64,000 nucleotides of DNA from Tsukamurella spumae (lineage in GTDB: Bacteria > Actinomycetota > Actinomycetes > Mycobacteriales > Mycobacteriaceae), in contig NZ_JAAXOQ010000002.1 of assembly GCF_012396015.1 (NCBI RefSeq), forward strand, positions 186,001 through 250,000, in the 5' to 3' direction. Under the pieces are notes generated by a model. It worked only from the letters and a program-made list of their open reading frames with translations. It was not told the DNA's origin and did no database searches. The position numbers were made by a program, and so were the translations under genes. Positions 28,139 through 36,340 of this stretch are shown here, one piece after another (the first letter of the stretch is position 1; each line of letters starts with the position of its first letter).

Positions 28139-29281
28139 ATGGCGTCTTTGGATATCCGGGTGCTGGGACAGGTCTCGCTCTCCGTCGACGGTGCGCCGAA
28201 CGAGGTCTCCGGGGTGAAGCCCCGATCGGTGCTCGCCCTGCTGGTGATGAACCGCGGGCGCGCGGTCACCGTCGATTCGCTCAGTGAGCAGGTGTGGGAC
28301 GGCAATCCGCCCGCGTCCGCGCGGGCGAGCCTGCAGGTCTTCGTCAGCGGCCTCCGCAAGGCGCTGCGCGGTCCGGGTGCGGGGTCGGGGCTGGATGCGC
28401 AGCTGGTCACCTCCGGGTCGACCTACCGCTTGGATCTCGAGCCGGAGCAGTCCGATGTCGGCCGGTTCGACGCGGCCCGCAGACGGGGCGCCGAGCTCGC
28501 CGCCGCGGGGCGCTACGACCAGGCGTCGCTGATGTTCGCCTCCGCCCTGTCCGAGTTCCGCGGTGACGCGGTCGCGGATCTGCGCGGCCTGCAGTTCGCG
28601 GACAACTTCGCGGTCGGCATGGCGGAGGAGCGGGCCGCGGTGCAGTCCGCGATGTACGACGCGGAGATCGCGGCCGGCCGCGCGGCATCGGTCATCGGCG
28701 AGCTGCGCCGGCTGGTCTCGGAACATCCGCTGCAGGAGCCGCTCTGGGGGCAGCTCATCACGGCGCTGTACGTCACCGGGCGGCAGGCCGATGCGCTCGA
28801 AGCAGCCCGCGACCTGCGCCGCACTCTCGCGGACGAACTGGGCGCGGACCCGACGCCGGCGCTGGTCGAGCTCGAGGGCAAGGTCCTGCGCCAGGAGTCG
28901 CTCGCCTTCGCCGCCGCGCGTCCGACCGCGGTGTCCGGCGACCCGCGAGCCTTCGAGAAGACCGAGACCGATGTGTCCGTGGCCGCCGCGGGCCCGCGCG
29001 GCACCCTCACGGCCGCCGACGGCACCGAGTACCTCGTGCACGGCGAGGTCCGCCTCGGCCGCCTGCCGGACAACGACATCAGCATCGATGACACCAAGGT
29101 CTCCCGCGAGCACGCCGTGATCACCGGTTCCGTGACCGGGTTCGCCGTCCGCGACCTCCAGTCCTCCAACGGGACCTATGTCGGGGAGCGCCGCGTCTCC
29201 GGGCAGCTCCCCCTATCCGACGGTGACGAACTCACCCTGGGGCGCACCACCTTCCGCTTCCGGGTGCTCGAGGATCAGTAG
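28139..29281 (+). CDS. EmbR-like transcriptional regulator (winged helix + BTAD + FHA)
   Basis: The protein is 380 aa, close to M. tuberculosis EmbR (388 aa). The order is a SARP-type OmpR/PhoB winged helix (residues 1-100, with RSVLALLVMNRGRAVTVDSL), a bacterial transcriptional activation domain of helical repeats (about 100-255), and a C-terminal FHA domain (about 290-375) with the phosphothreonine-binding residues GRLPDN, SREHAVI and SSNGTYV. Such proteins are switched by Ser/Thr protein kinases of the PknH type; in M. tuberculosis EmbR drives arabinosyltransferase genes. No emb gene is nearby, so its targets here are unknown. Confidence 0.9.
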   Translation: MASLDIRVLGQVSLSVDGAPNEVSGVKPRSVLALLVMNRGRAVTVDSLSEQVWDGNPPASARASLQVFVSGLRKALRGPGAGSGLDAQLVTSGSTYRLDLEPEQSDVGRFDAARRRGAELAAAGRYDQASLMFASALSEFRGDAVADLRGLQFADNFAVGMAEERAAVQSAMYDAEIAAGRAASVIGELRRLVSEHPLQEPLWGQLITALYVTGRQADALEAARDLRRTLADELGADPTPALVELEGKVLRQESLAFAAARPTAVSGDPRAFEKTETDVSVAAAGPRGTLTAADGTEYLVHGEVRLGRLPDNDISIDDTKVSREHAVITGSVTGFAVRDLQSSNGTYVGERRVSGQLPLSDGDELTLGRTTFRFRVLEDQ

Positions 29282-29734
29282 GTGGATCCGACCGGCTTCT
29301 ACCACGTGGCATTCGCAGTCCCGGACCTCCACGCGGCGATGGCGACGTTCACCGAGGCGGTGGGGGTGCAGTGGCACGAACCGCAGACGGCGTCGTTGCG
29401 CGACTGGGCGTACCGGATCGTGTTCAGCACGTCTGAGCCGCGTATCGAGTTGGTCGAAGGGCCGGTCGGAAGTCCGTGGGACGTGTCCGAGTCGGGGCCG
29501 CGTTTCGACCATCTCGGGTTCTGGACTGAATCCCTGGACGACACCGTCGCTCGCTGGGCGACGTGCGACGGACTCAGGATCGACTACGACGGCCGTGATG
29601 ATGGACGGAGATTCACGTACGCCGTCGCCGATTCCCTGGGCGTTCGGTTCGAGGCTGTCGACATTGCGCGGAGGACGGCGATCGACCATGCCTGGCCGAC
29701 CGACGGCAGGGGTCGAGACTCGCTGTCGGGCTGA
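29282..29734 (+). CDS. VOC/glyoxalase-like domain protein
   Basis: The protein is 150 aa, with two beta-alpha-beta units typical of the vicinal oxygen chelate fold: GFYHVAFAVPDLHAAMATFT at the start and RFDHLGFWTESLDDTVARW in the middle. The His in each unit could bind metal. It starts directly after the EmbR-like stop codon (GTG at 29282), so it is translationally coupled. Function unknown; the family includes glyoxalases, dioxygenases and antibiotic resistance proteins. Confidence 0.75.
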   Translation: MDPTGFYHVAFAVPDLHAAMATFTEAVGVQWHEPQTASLRDWAYRIVFSTSEPRIELVEGPVGSPWDVSESGPRFDHLGFWTESLDDTVARWATCDGLRIDYDGRDDGRRFTYAVADSLGVRFEAVDIARRTAIDHAWPTDGRGRDSLSG

Positions 29735-29847
29735 CGTGGCCCGCGGAGGCCGACTGCGCGTTCCTGCGCGACGTTCTCGGTGTCGAATGGGTGGACGCCG
29801 GGCAGGGCTGGCTGTACAGGCCGCGACACCAGTGCTCTCACGGCTGA
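29731..29847 (+). pseudogene. Fragment of a second VOC-domain gene
   Basis: Frame 1 directly after the VOC gene reads LTWPAEADCAFLRDVLGVEW then VDAGQGWL, which resembles the start of another VOC domain, and then degenerates into RPRHQCSHG and a stop. There is no start codon, so it looks like a leftover from a deletion, or the tail of a once longer protein. Too short for certainty. Confidence 0.35.
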
Positions 29848-29857
29848 CGGGTCGTTG

Positions 29858-30319
29858 CTACGCGGCGTCGGCCGCGGCGACGGCGGCCGCAAGGATCCGC
29901 CACCGTCGGTGCCGGTGTCGGAACATCGCGCGTACGAACATGCCCGTGAGCAGGCCGCGCGCACCGTCCTCGATCTCGATGGTGTCGGTGTATCGACACC
30001 GGTCGGGGCCCAGTGGCTCGAAGGTGAGACGGTGATTCCAGACCTGCACCGGGCCGCCGTGCTCGTTGGTGTAGATCTCGAACTCGTCGAGGCGCCGGAC
30101 CGTGATCTCGTGAACCCAGCTGGGCAGGACACCGAACCAGCGCACGCGGCCGCGGGCGGAGAACCCTGGCTCGACGGGGACCCCAATGGGCGGGGCCTCG
30201 TCCATATCGAAGGCCAGCACCGGTGCCAGTACGAACAGCATCACGTCGGGGACGGCGGCCATCGCTCGGGCGCGGGCGGCGGGCAGCGGAAGCTCTGTGT
30301 TAATGGAAATGGTTGCCAT
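29858..30319 (-). CDS. SRPBCC-fold lipid- or ligand-binding protein
   Basis: The protein is 153 aa. The pattern of strands, the RVRWFGVLPSWVHEITVRR core and the final long helix (LTGMFVRAMFRHRHRRWRIL) fit the SRPBCC/polyketide-cyclase-like fold. TAGCTT 7 nt before the ATG gives a leaderless promoter. Binding of a hydrophobic ligand is the only property that can be inferred. It is convergent with the truncated VOC region. Confidence 0.65.
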   Translation of the reverse strand: MATISINTELPLPAARARAMAAVPDVMLFVLAPVLAFDMDEAPPIGVPVEPGFSARGRVRWFGVLPSWVHEITVRRLDEFEIYTNEHGGPVQVWNHRLTFEPLGPDRCRYTDTIEIEDGARGLLTGMFVRAMFRHRHRRWRILAAAVAAADAA

Positions 30320-30365
30320 ATGTCCGAAGCTACCCGTGCTGCCGCCGTTGCGGGAGGGGTGTGAT

Positions 30366-30806
30366 TCAGGCGGAGTAGTGACCGATCGCCTTCCCGACGG
30401 TGCCGGGCCCGCCGACGGTGAAGGTGACCTTCTTCGCGCCGATCCGTGTGGTGAAGGAGCCGTCGGGACGCGCCTTGACCTCGCCGCCGTAGCGCGTGCC
30501 GTCGTTCCACCAGCTCAGGGTGCGGGTCGCGGTCTGCGCGCGGATGCTGGGGTCGTTGACGCACGGTGCCGACGGTCCGCCGAGCCCGCCCCTGATGCAG
30601 TCGGGTCGGACGGTGATCCATCCCTTGGCGTCGACGGTTCCCGCGTAGTGCGCGGAGGGGAAGGGCATGGGGTCGGCGAAGCCGGGCGTCGTCACCCAGC
30701 CGTCGAAGCGGACGGCGGTGTCGGCGGATGCGGTGGCCGGAAGGGCTCCCAGGGCGAGCGCGGCACAGGCGCTGGCGAGGGCGATACGGGCGGTGCGTGC
30801 GGTCAT
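30366..30806 (-). CDS. Secreted protein of unknown function
   Basis: The protein is 146 aa. A signal peptide covers about residues 1-29 (IALASACAALALGALPATASA). The mature part is Gly/Thr rich with two cysteines (VRPDCIRG and APCVNDP), probably a disulfide, and ends in a beta-rich TRIGAKKVTFTVGG repeat. I do not recognise a family. The 143 bp between it and menB (30807-30949) show no feature beyond its likely promoter. Confidence 0.65.
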   Translation of the reverse strand: MTARTARIALASACAALALGALPATASADTAVRFDGWVTTPGFADPMPFPSAHYAGTVDAKGWITVRPDCIRGGLGGPSAPCVNDPSIRAQTATRTLSWWNDGTRYGGEVKARPDGSFTTRIGAKKVTFTVGGPGTVGKAIGHYSA

Positions 30807-30949
30807 GCGATCAGTGCTCCTCGGGACGAAGGTGCGTCTTGGTGTGGCGTCGTGATTATCGACACCCCGAGAGTGTTTCGTTACCGATAGTTCAAATATG
30901 GTCCGGTGGTGGTGGGCTGGGCGGCTGATCCGCCTCGCCCGACCTGCGG

Positions 30950-31876
30950 CTAGTAGTAGTAGGGGTACGGCGACCAGTCGGGGGCGCGCTTCTGCAGGAA
31001 GGAGTCGCGGCCCTCGACGGCCTCGTCGGTCATGTACGCCAGACGGGTCGCCTCGCCGGCGAAGAGCTGCTGGCCGACGAGCCCGTCGTCGGGAAGGTTG
31101 AACGCGTACTTGAGCATCCGCTGCGCCTGCGGGCTCTTGCCGAGGATCTTCGCGGTCCACTGCAGCGCGACGTTCTCGAGCTCGTCGTGGTCGACGACGC
31201 GGTTCACCGCACCCATGTGGTGCATCTCCTCGGCGCTGTAGGTCTCGCCCAGGAAGAAGATCTCGCGCGCGAACTTGTTGCCCACCTGCTTGGCGAGGTA
31301 CGCGCTGCCGTAACCGGCGTCGAAGCTGCCCACATCCGCGTCGGTCTGCTTGAACCTGGCGTGCTCGCGGCTCGCGAGCGTCAGGTCGCAGGTCACGTGC
31401 AGCGAGTGGCCCCCGCCCGCGGCCCAGCCGTTGACCAGCGCGATCACGACCTTCGGCATGAACCGGATGAGCCGCTGCACCTCGAGGATGTGCAGCCGGC
31501 CGCCCTCGGCCTTGGTGCGGATCTCGTCGACGCCGTCCGCGGTCGCCGCCTCGACGTCCGAGTCGTGGCTGGTGGCGTACTGGTAGCCGCTGCGCCCGCG
31601 GATGCGCTGGTCGCCGCCCGAGCAGAAGGACCACACGCCGTCCTTCGGCGCCGGGCCGTTGCCGGTGAGCAGCACCGCGCCGACGTCGGCGGACCGTCGG
31701 GCATGGTCCAGCGCGCGGTACAGCTCGTCGACGGTGTGCGGCCGGAAGGCGTTGCGCACCTCCGGGCGGTCGAAGGCGACGCGGACGGTGCCCTGCGTGA
31801 TGTGCCGGTGGTACGTGATGTCGGTCAGGTCCTCGAATCCGGGGACCGGCTGCCACAGCTCGGGGTTGAAAGTCAC
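30950..31876 (-). CDS. menB: 1,4-dihydroxy-2-naphthoyl-CoA synthase
   Basis: The protein is 308 aa, crotonase fold. MenB hallmarks are FCSGGDQRIRGRSGYQ, the WAAGGGHSLHVTCDLTLASR oxyanion region, and KQTDADVGSFDAGYGSAYLA with the catalytic Asp/Tyr segment. It closes the ring of o-succinylbenzoyl-CoA. The GTG at 31876 starts 7 nt after TAGAGT; the frame beyond it is upstream DNA of menC. The C-terminus is PYPYYY. Start codons of menB and menC are only 24 bp apart on opposite strands. Confidence 0.96.
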   Translation of the reverse strand: MTFNPELWQPVPGFEDLTDITYHRHITQGTVRVAFDRPEVRNAFRPHTVDELYRALDHARRSADVGAVLLTGNGPAPKDGVWSFCSGGDQRIRGRSGYQYATSHDSDVEAATADGVDEIRTKAEGGRLHILEVQRLIRFMPKVVIALVNGWAAGGGHSLHVTCDLTLASREHARFKQTDADVGSFDAGYGSAYLAKQVGNKFAREIFFLGETYSAEEMHHMGAVNRVVDHDELENVALQWTAKILGKSPQAQRMLKYAFNLPDDGLVGQQLFAGEATRLAYMTDEAVEGRDSFLQKRAPDWSPYPYYY

Positions 31877-31883
31877 GGGATCG

Positions 31884-31893
31884 ACTCTACTGT
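31884..31893. promoter_or_regulatory. Overlapping divergent -10 boxes of menB and menC
   Basis: The ten bases ACTCTACTGT contain TAGAGT for menB (minus strand, 31889-31884) and TACTGT for menC (plus strand, 31888-31893), sharing two bases. Each lies 7 nt before its GTG start, so both transcripts would be leaderless and the whole 24-bp gap is a double promoter; -35 contacts would fall in the opposite coding region. Confidence 0.55.
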
Positions 31894-31900
31894 TGGGGGC

Positions 31901-32875
31901 GTGGTGGACATCGACGAACTGGTGGCCGCGGCGCACGTGGTGCGCCTACCCATGCGGGTGCGGTTCCGCGGGATCACGGTCCGCGAGGCCCTCGTCTTCG
32001 AGGGCCCGGCCGGCTGGGGCGAGTTCGGTCCCTTCCCCGAGTACGACGACGCCGAGGCCGCGCACTGGCTGCGGGCGGGGATCGAGGCGGCCTACGAGGG
32101 CTTCCCGGCGCCGCTGCGCGAGGTGGTGCCGGTCAACGCGACCGTCCCCGCGCTCGGCCCGAGCCGGATCCCGGAGGTCCTCGCGCGGTTCCCCGGCTGC
32201 CGGGTCGCGAAGGTGAAGGTGGCCGAGCCGGGGCAGACGCTCGCGCAGGACCTGGCACGGGTGGCGGCCGTGCGGGAGGCGATGCCGGACGGTGCGATCC
32301 GCGTCGACGCGAACGGCGGCTGGACCGTCGACCAGGCCGAGCGGGCGGTCGTCCGGCTGCTCGACGGCGGCCCGCTGGACTACGCCGAACAGCCCTGCGC
32401 CACGGTCGAGGAGCTCGCCGAGCTGCGCCGCCGGTTGGACGGTGCCTGCGACATCGCCGCGGACGAATCCATCCGCCGCGCCGACGATCCGATGCGCGTG
32501 GCGGAGCTCGGCGCCGCCGATGTCGCGGTGGTCAAGGTGGCGCCGCTGGGCGGGGTCCGGGCCGTGCTGGACGTGGCCGCCGCGCTGAAAGCCGCTGCGG
32601 GCGTGCGGGTGACGGTCTCGTCGGCGTTGGACACCGCCGTCGGACTGTCTGCCGGGATCGCCGCGGCGGCGTGCGTCCCCGAGGGCAACGCCGCGGGCCT
32701 CGGCACAGGCGGCTTCTTCACCGCCGACCTCGGCGAGCATCCGCTCGTCGACGGGGCGTTGCGGGTGCGGACCGTCGCGCCGACGGCGGAGCAGCTGGCG
32801 GCGGTCGAGGCGACGGGGGACCGCCGGCAGTGGTGGCTGGACCGTCTCCGGAGGTGCCACGCGCTGCTGCGCTGA
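31901..32875 (+). CDS. menC: o-Succinylbenzoate synthase
   Basis: The protein is 324 aa, enolase superfamily. Catalytic residues are recognisable in KVKVAEPG (Lys-x-Lys), RVDANGGW (Asp), DYAEQPC (Glu), IAADES (Asp) and VVKVAPLGG (Lys). It dehydrates SHCHC to o-succinylbenzoate. It starts with GTG at 31901, 7 nt after TACTGT; GTG at 31904 is possible. The longer frame upstream is antisense to menB. Divergent from menB, with which it must share promoter DNA. Confidence 0.95.
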   Translation: MVDIDELVAAAHVVRLPMRVRFRGITVREALVFEGPAGWGEFGPFPEYDDAEAAHWLRAGIEAAYEGFPAPLREVVPVNATVPALGPSRIPEVLARFPGCRVAKVKVAEPGQTLAQDLARVAAVREAMPDGAIRVDANGGWTVDQAERAVVRLLDGGPLDYAEQPCATVEELAELRRRLDGACDIAADESIRRADDPMRVAELGAADVAVVKVAPLGGVRAVLDVAAALKAAAGVRVTVSSALDTAVGLSAGIAAAACVPEGNAAGLGTGGFFTADLGEHPLVDGALRVRTVAPTAEQLAAVEATGDRRQWWLDRLRRCHALLR

Positions 32876-33340
32876 CTACTTCCAGGGCGCGTACGCCCAG
32901 CCCAGCAGGGTGGCATTGGGTGCGATGTCGGGCTCCGGGATCACCTGGATCTGCGAGCCGTCGCCGAAACCGCGATCGAGCCCCTGGACCCCGCCGCTGA
33001 GGTACGTGCCGTTCCCGAGCGAGATGTCCACGTGGTAGCCGTAGTCGCTCTGGGAGAACACGAGTGCTCCGCGCGGTGCGGGCAGCGCAGGGTGGCCCAG
33101 TCCCCTGGCGGCGAGGTTCTCGTAGAAGGAGCGCGCGGAGTCGTGCGGGATGCCGTTGCTGACGGTACGGCCGTAGGCGAAGTCGACGAAGTCCTCGCAC
33201 CCGTACTCGCCGTAGGCGTCCGTGCCCACGAGCGTCATGCCGCGCGCGATCGCGGCCTCGGGTCCCGCGGCGTTGGCGGCCGGCGCTCCTATGACCGCGA
33301 TCGCGACGACGGTCAGGATGGTCGTCAGTGATCGTCTCAT
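32876..33340 (-). CDS. Secreted CHAP/NlpC-like protein
   Basis: The protein is 154 aa with a signal peptide (residues 1-24, TILTVVAIAVIGAPAANA). The mature part has a Cys in EYGCEDFVDFAYG (residue 48) and a His in YGYHVDISLGNG (residue 103), the order and spacing of the Cys-His pair in NlpC/P60 and CHAP amidases. This would make it a small cell wall hydrolase, although one domain is shorter than usual. It is convergent with menC, stop to stop. A SD-like AAGGAA precedes the ATG. Confidence 0.6.
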   Translation of the reverse strand: MRRSLTTILTVVAIAVIGAPAANAAGPEAAIARGMTLVGTDAYGEYGCEDFVDFAYGRTVSNGIPHDSARSFYENLAARGLGHPALPAPRGALVFSQSDYGYHVDISLGNGTYLSGGVQGLDRGFGDGSQIQVIPEPDIAPNATLLGWAYAPWK

Positions 33341-33438
33341 CGTTCCTTTGTAGTCCTACTGACCCGGTGCGGTCCGCAATTCCGAGGTCGGAATCCGCTG
33401 GGAGTCTCCTGTCGGTGGGGCGGTCTAGGGTGCGGGGC

Positions 33439-33918
33439 GTGGAGAATCTGATGACGGAGCTCGGCGCCGCGATGACGGGTGAGCAGGCGGAGCGCAAGCA
33501 GAAGCTCGAGTCGGTGTGGGTGCGGATCGAGCCCTCGGATCACGCGTCCCGGTGCATCGCCGCGCACTACATCGCCGATGTTCAGGGCGATGTGGAAGCG
33601 GAGGTCGAATGGGACGAGGTGGCGCTCGCCGAGTCCGCGCACGTCTCGGACGCCGACCTGCAGGCGGTCCATGCGTCGCTCTCCGTCGCCGGGTTCATGC
33701 CCTCGCTGCACCTCAATCTCGCCGATGGCTACCGCCGGCAGGGCCGGTTCACCGAGGCCTCGGACAGGTTGCAGACCAGCCGGGAGTTCGATTTCGCACT
33801 GGACACCGCGCTCGACCCGTCGTACGCCTCGGGTATCCGGGAGGCGCAGGTTCGATTGGCCGCCCGGATCGCCGCGGGGGATCGGGCGGGGGAGCCGGGC
33901 CCCGCCGCGGGCGCCTGA
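33439..33918 (+). CDS. Conserved helical protein of unknown function
   Basis: The protein is 159 aa, mostly alpha helical, with a TPR-like segment (SLHLNLADGYRRQGRFTEASDRL) in the middle and a His/Cys-containing start of the repeat (HASRCIAAHYIADVQGD). Such proteins occur in mycobacteria as cytoplasmic conserved hypotheticals. The GTG at 33439 is supported by TAGGGT 7 nt upstream; an ATG at 33451 behind GGAG is the alternative. No function can be assigned. Confidence 0.65.
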   Translation: MENLMTELGAAMTGEQAERKQKLESVWVRIEPSDHASRCIAAHYIADVQGDVEAEVEWDEVALAESAHVSDADLQAVHASLSVAGFMPSLHLNLADGYRRQGRFTEASDRLQTSREFDFALDTALDPSYASGIREAQVRLAARIAAGDRAGEPGPAAGA

Positions 33919-33942
33919 GCCCGACGGTGCGGCCCGGTCCGG

Positions 33943-34575
33943 TCAACCGGGTGCTCGGTCGCGCAGGGCGCGGGCGGCATCGTCCTGGCCCTGCTCGAAC
34001 AGGGCGCCGATGAGCATGGTGCGCAGCGCGGCCTTCTTGACCTCGATGTCGGCGTGGTCGGGGAGCGCGGAGTCGATCACGGTGAAGCCGTTGATCAGCG
34101 CGATCACGCCGCGTGCGGTCTCCGGGGTGATCTCGACGCCGGCGAGCGCCCCGGCGCCCTGCGCCAAGGAGTCCGCGGCGCGCAGGTACTCCTCGATCAC
34201 CACGCGGGAGGCCGGGTCGCGCGCCGCGCGCAGGTAGGCCTCGATGAGCGCGAGCGATTCCGCTCCGCGAGCCTCGGTGACCTCGGCGAACGCGGCGATC
34301 ACCCGGTCGGGTGGGGCGGCGGTGTCGCCGAGGAAGCCGGCCAGCTGCTCCAGCCGCGCGAACTCCTCCGCGACGAAGACGCGCATGGCCTCGTGGGTCA
34401 GATCGTCGATGGACGCGAAGAAGTAGCCGATCGACGTGGTGGGCAGCCCGGCGCGGGCGGTCACGGCGCGGTGGGTCACCGAGGCGTACCCGGATTCGCC
34501 CACCATGTCGACGGTCGCCGCCAGGAGCGCACGCCTGCGCTCGAGGGTGCTCCGACGGTGTTTGCGCTCCTCCAC
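33943..34575 (-). CDS. TetR-family repressor, divergent from an amidase
   Basis: The protein is 210 aa. Residues 10-60 form the TetR HTH (RALLAATVDMVGESGYASVT, HRAVTARAGLPTTSIGYFF). The C-terminal ligand domain is unassigned. The GTG at 34575 is 7 nt after TAGACT on the minus strand, so it is leaderless; the frame to 34611 would start inside its operator. Two palindromes with AGTCTGTA/TACAGACT arms lie between it and the amidase gene, so it most likely represses both. Confidence 0.88.
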   Translation of the reverse strand: MEERKHRRSTLERRRALLAATVDMVGESGYASVTHRAVTARAGLPTTSIGYFFASIDDLTHEAMRVFVAEEFARLEQLAGFLGDTAAPPDRVIAAFAEVTEARGAESLALIEAYLRAARDPASRVVIEEYLRAADSLAQGAGALAGVEITPETARGVIALINGFTVIDSALPDHADIEVKKAALRTMLIGALFEQGQDDAARALRDRAPG

Positions 34576-34600
34576 GCCCCGCAGTCTAGGACGAATCGGA

Positions 34601-34658
34601 AGTCTGTACAAAGTTACAGACTCGCGCTAAGGTCGGACTCTGTAAGTCTGTACAGACT
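34601..34658. promoter_or_regulatory. Two palindromic operators between the TetR gene and the amidase gene
   Basis: Site 1, 34601-34622, has arms AGTCTGTA and TACAGACT around a 6-bp centre. Site 2, 34645-34658, is the perfect palindrome AGTCTGTACAGACT. The half-site AGTCTGTA is the same in both, but the spacing differs. They cover the region where both promoters should lie. Confidence 0.75.
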
Positions 34659-34685
34659 CGGCGCAGCGCCGGGAGGGGCCAGGTC

Positions 34686-36122
34686 ATGACCATCGAGTTC
34701 ACGCACGAGTCCACGCGCGTCAGTGCCTTCACCGACGATGCGCTCGGCACGCTCGACGCCACGGGCGTCGCCGCGGCGATCCGCTCGGGCGAGATCGGTG
34801 TCGCGGAGGCCGCGGGCGCCGCGACGGCGCGGATGCGCACCGTCGACCCCGCGGTCCGTGCGGTGCGCTGGTGGGCGACGCCGGGCGGTGCCGGGCCGCA
34901 CGCGGATCGGGACGCGGCGCTGTACGGCGTACCGTCGGCGATCAAGGAGAACACCCCGTTCGCGGGGCTGCCCACCACGATGGGCTCGATCGCCCTGTCG
35001 GACAAGGCCGCCCGGAAGTCAGGGCCGGTCGCGGAGCAGCTCACGGCGACCGGCGTGAACCTTCTCGCGTCGACGGTGATGCCCGAGTTCGGGCTCACCG
35101 CGAGCGCCGAGTTCGCCGCCCGCGAGCCCGCGCGCAACCCGTGGAACACGGACTACTCGGTGGGCGGCTCGTCGTCGGGGGCGGCGGCGCTGGTCGCCTC
35201 GGGGGCGCTGCCGATCGCCCACGGCAACGACGGTGGCGGCTCGATCCGCATTCCCGCGGCCCTGAACGGCCTTGTGGGGCTGAAGGGTACGCGCGGACGG
35301 ATGGCGGGGATGCCCGAGTTGCGCCTACTGCCGATCAACGTGGTGTGCGAGGGCGTGCTCACGCGCACCGTCCGCGACACGGCGCTCTACGTCGCGGAGG
35401 CCGAGCGGCACTTCCGCAGTCGCGCGCTGCCGCCCATCGGGCACGTGCGGGGGCCGGGGCGGCGCCGCCGGATCGGGCTGATCACCGAGTCCGTGACGGA
35501 CTTCGGGATCGCGCAGGAGTGCCTCGCGCCGGTCCGCGCGCTCGCCGAGGAGCTCGCCGCGGGCGGGCACGAGATCGTCGAACTGTCCATGGCGGACCTG
35601 CGGCTCGACGGTGGCTTCGTGCGGGACTTCCTGCACTACTGGGGTTTTCTGGCCGCCGCCGAGGTCGGCGCCGCGGCGGCCGCGTCGGGTCGCGGGTTCA
35701 CCCCCGCCGAACTCGACCCGGTGACCCGCGGCCTGCTGCGCGGCGCGCGGCGCAGCGCACCGTCGATGCCCGGGGCGATCCGGCGGCTGCGGGCCGTGAC
35801 GGGGAACTACGAACGGACCTTCGTCGAGCGCGGGGTCGACGTGCTGCTCTCGCCGACCATGACCCGCACCACCCCGAAGATCGGTGTCCTCGACCCCGCG
35901 CTGCCCTTCGACGAGTTCATGGACCGGACCATCGCGATGGTCGGGATCACCCCGCTGAACAATGTCTCGGGCGGCCCGGCGATCTCGGTGCCGTGCGGGT
36001 TCGACGGTGCCGGGATGCCGCTGGGTGCCCAGTTCGCCGGGCCCGCGGGCACGGAGTCCGCGCTGCTCGAACTGGCCTACGAGGTCGAGGGCCGACGCCC
36101 GTTCCCCCGGGTCGGCGCGTAG
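34686..36122 (+). CDS. Amidase signature family protein
   Basis: The protein is 478 aa. The Ser-cisSer-Lys triad is visible: Lys87 in PSAIKENTPF, Ser at 162 within VGGSSSGAAALVA, and Ser186 in NDGGGSIRIPA. This is the AS enzyme fold that splits amides such as aliphatic amides, fatty amides or amino-acid amides; substrate unknown. GGGAGGGG lies 9 nt before the ATG. Its control by the adjacent TetR repressor suggests induction by its substrate or product. Confidence 0.9.
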   Translation: MTIEFTHESTRVSAFTDDALGTLDATGVAAAIRSGEIGVAEAAGAATARMRTVDPAVRAVRWWATPGGAGPHADRDAALYGVPSAIKENTPFAGLPTTMGSIALSDKAARKSGPVAEQLTATGVNLLASTVMPEFGLTASAEFAAREPARNPWNTDYSVGGSSSGAAALVASGALPIAHGNDGGGSIRIPAALNGLVGLKGTRGRMAGMPELRLLPINVVCEGVLTRTVRDTALYVAEAERHFRSRALPPIGHVRGPGRRRRIGLITESVTDFGIAQECLAPVRALAEELAAGGHEIVELSMADLRLDGGFVRDFLHYWGFLAAAEVGAAAAASGRGFTPAELDPVTRGLLRGARRSAPSMPGAIRRLRAVTGNYERTFVERGVDVLLSPTMTRTTPKIGVLDPALPFDEFMDRTIAMVGITPLNNVSGGPAISVPCGFDGAGMPLGAQFAGPAGTESALLELAYEVEGRRPFPRVGA

Positions 36123-36153
36123 CCGGCCCGGGGGAACGGAGCGGGGGCGCGGT

Positions 36154-36330
36154 TCAGCGGCGGAACCAGCCCCGCTTGCCCGGCCGGTCGCCGGAGCCGG
36201 ACGGCGACGGGGCCGCATGGCCCGGGCACCAGTTCCCGGGTGCGACGGTGGCGCGGACCGCGTCGATGTGGGAGCCGCAGCCGGCCCAGGTGGTCTTGCC
36301 GCACACGCGGCACGTGATCGCACGGCACAT
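36154..36330 (-). CDS. Small zinc-ribbon-like protein
   Basis: The protein is 58 aa: MCRAITCRVCGKTTWAGCG followed by SHIDAV, with four cysteines (2, 7, 10, 18) and His21, and a second CPGH element near residue 40. The spacing suggests a small zinc-binding fold. It is followed by a Pro/Ser/Gly-rich basic tail. This kind of mini-protein is frequent in actinobacteria; function unknown. The overlapping frame used elsewhere is a shadow. Confidence 0.65.
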   Translation of the reverse strand: MCRAITCRVCGKTTWAGCGSHIDAVRATVAPGNWCPGHAAPSPSGSGDRPGKRGWFRR

Positions 36331-36340
36331 GGTCCGGACC

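Noticed and set aside
30807-30949. A riboswitch or RNA gene upstream of the secreted protein or downstream of menB
   Set aside because: Only scattered weak stems; nothing resembling a known aptamer.
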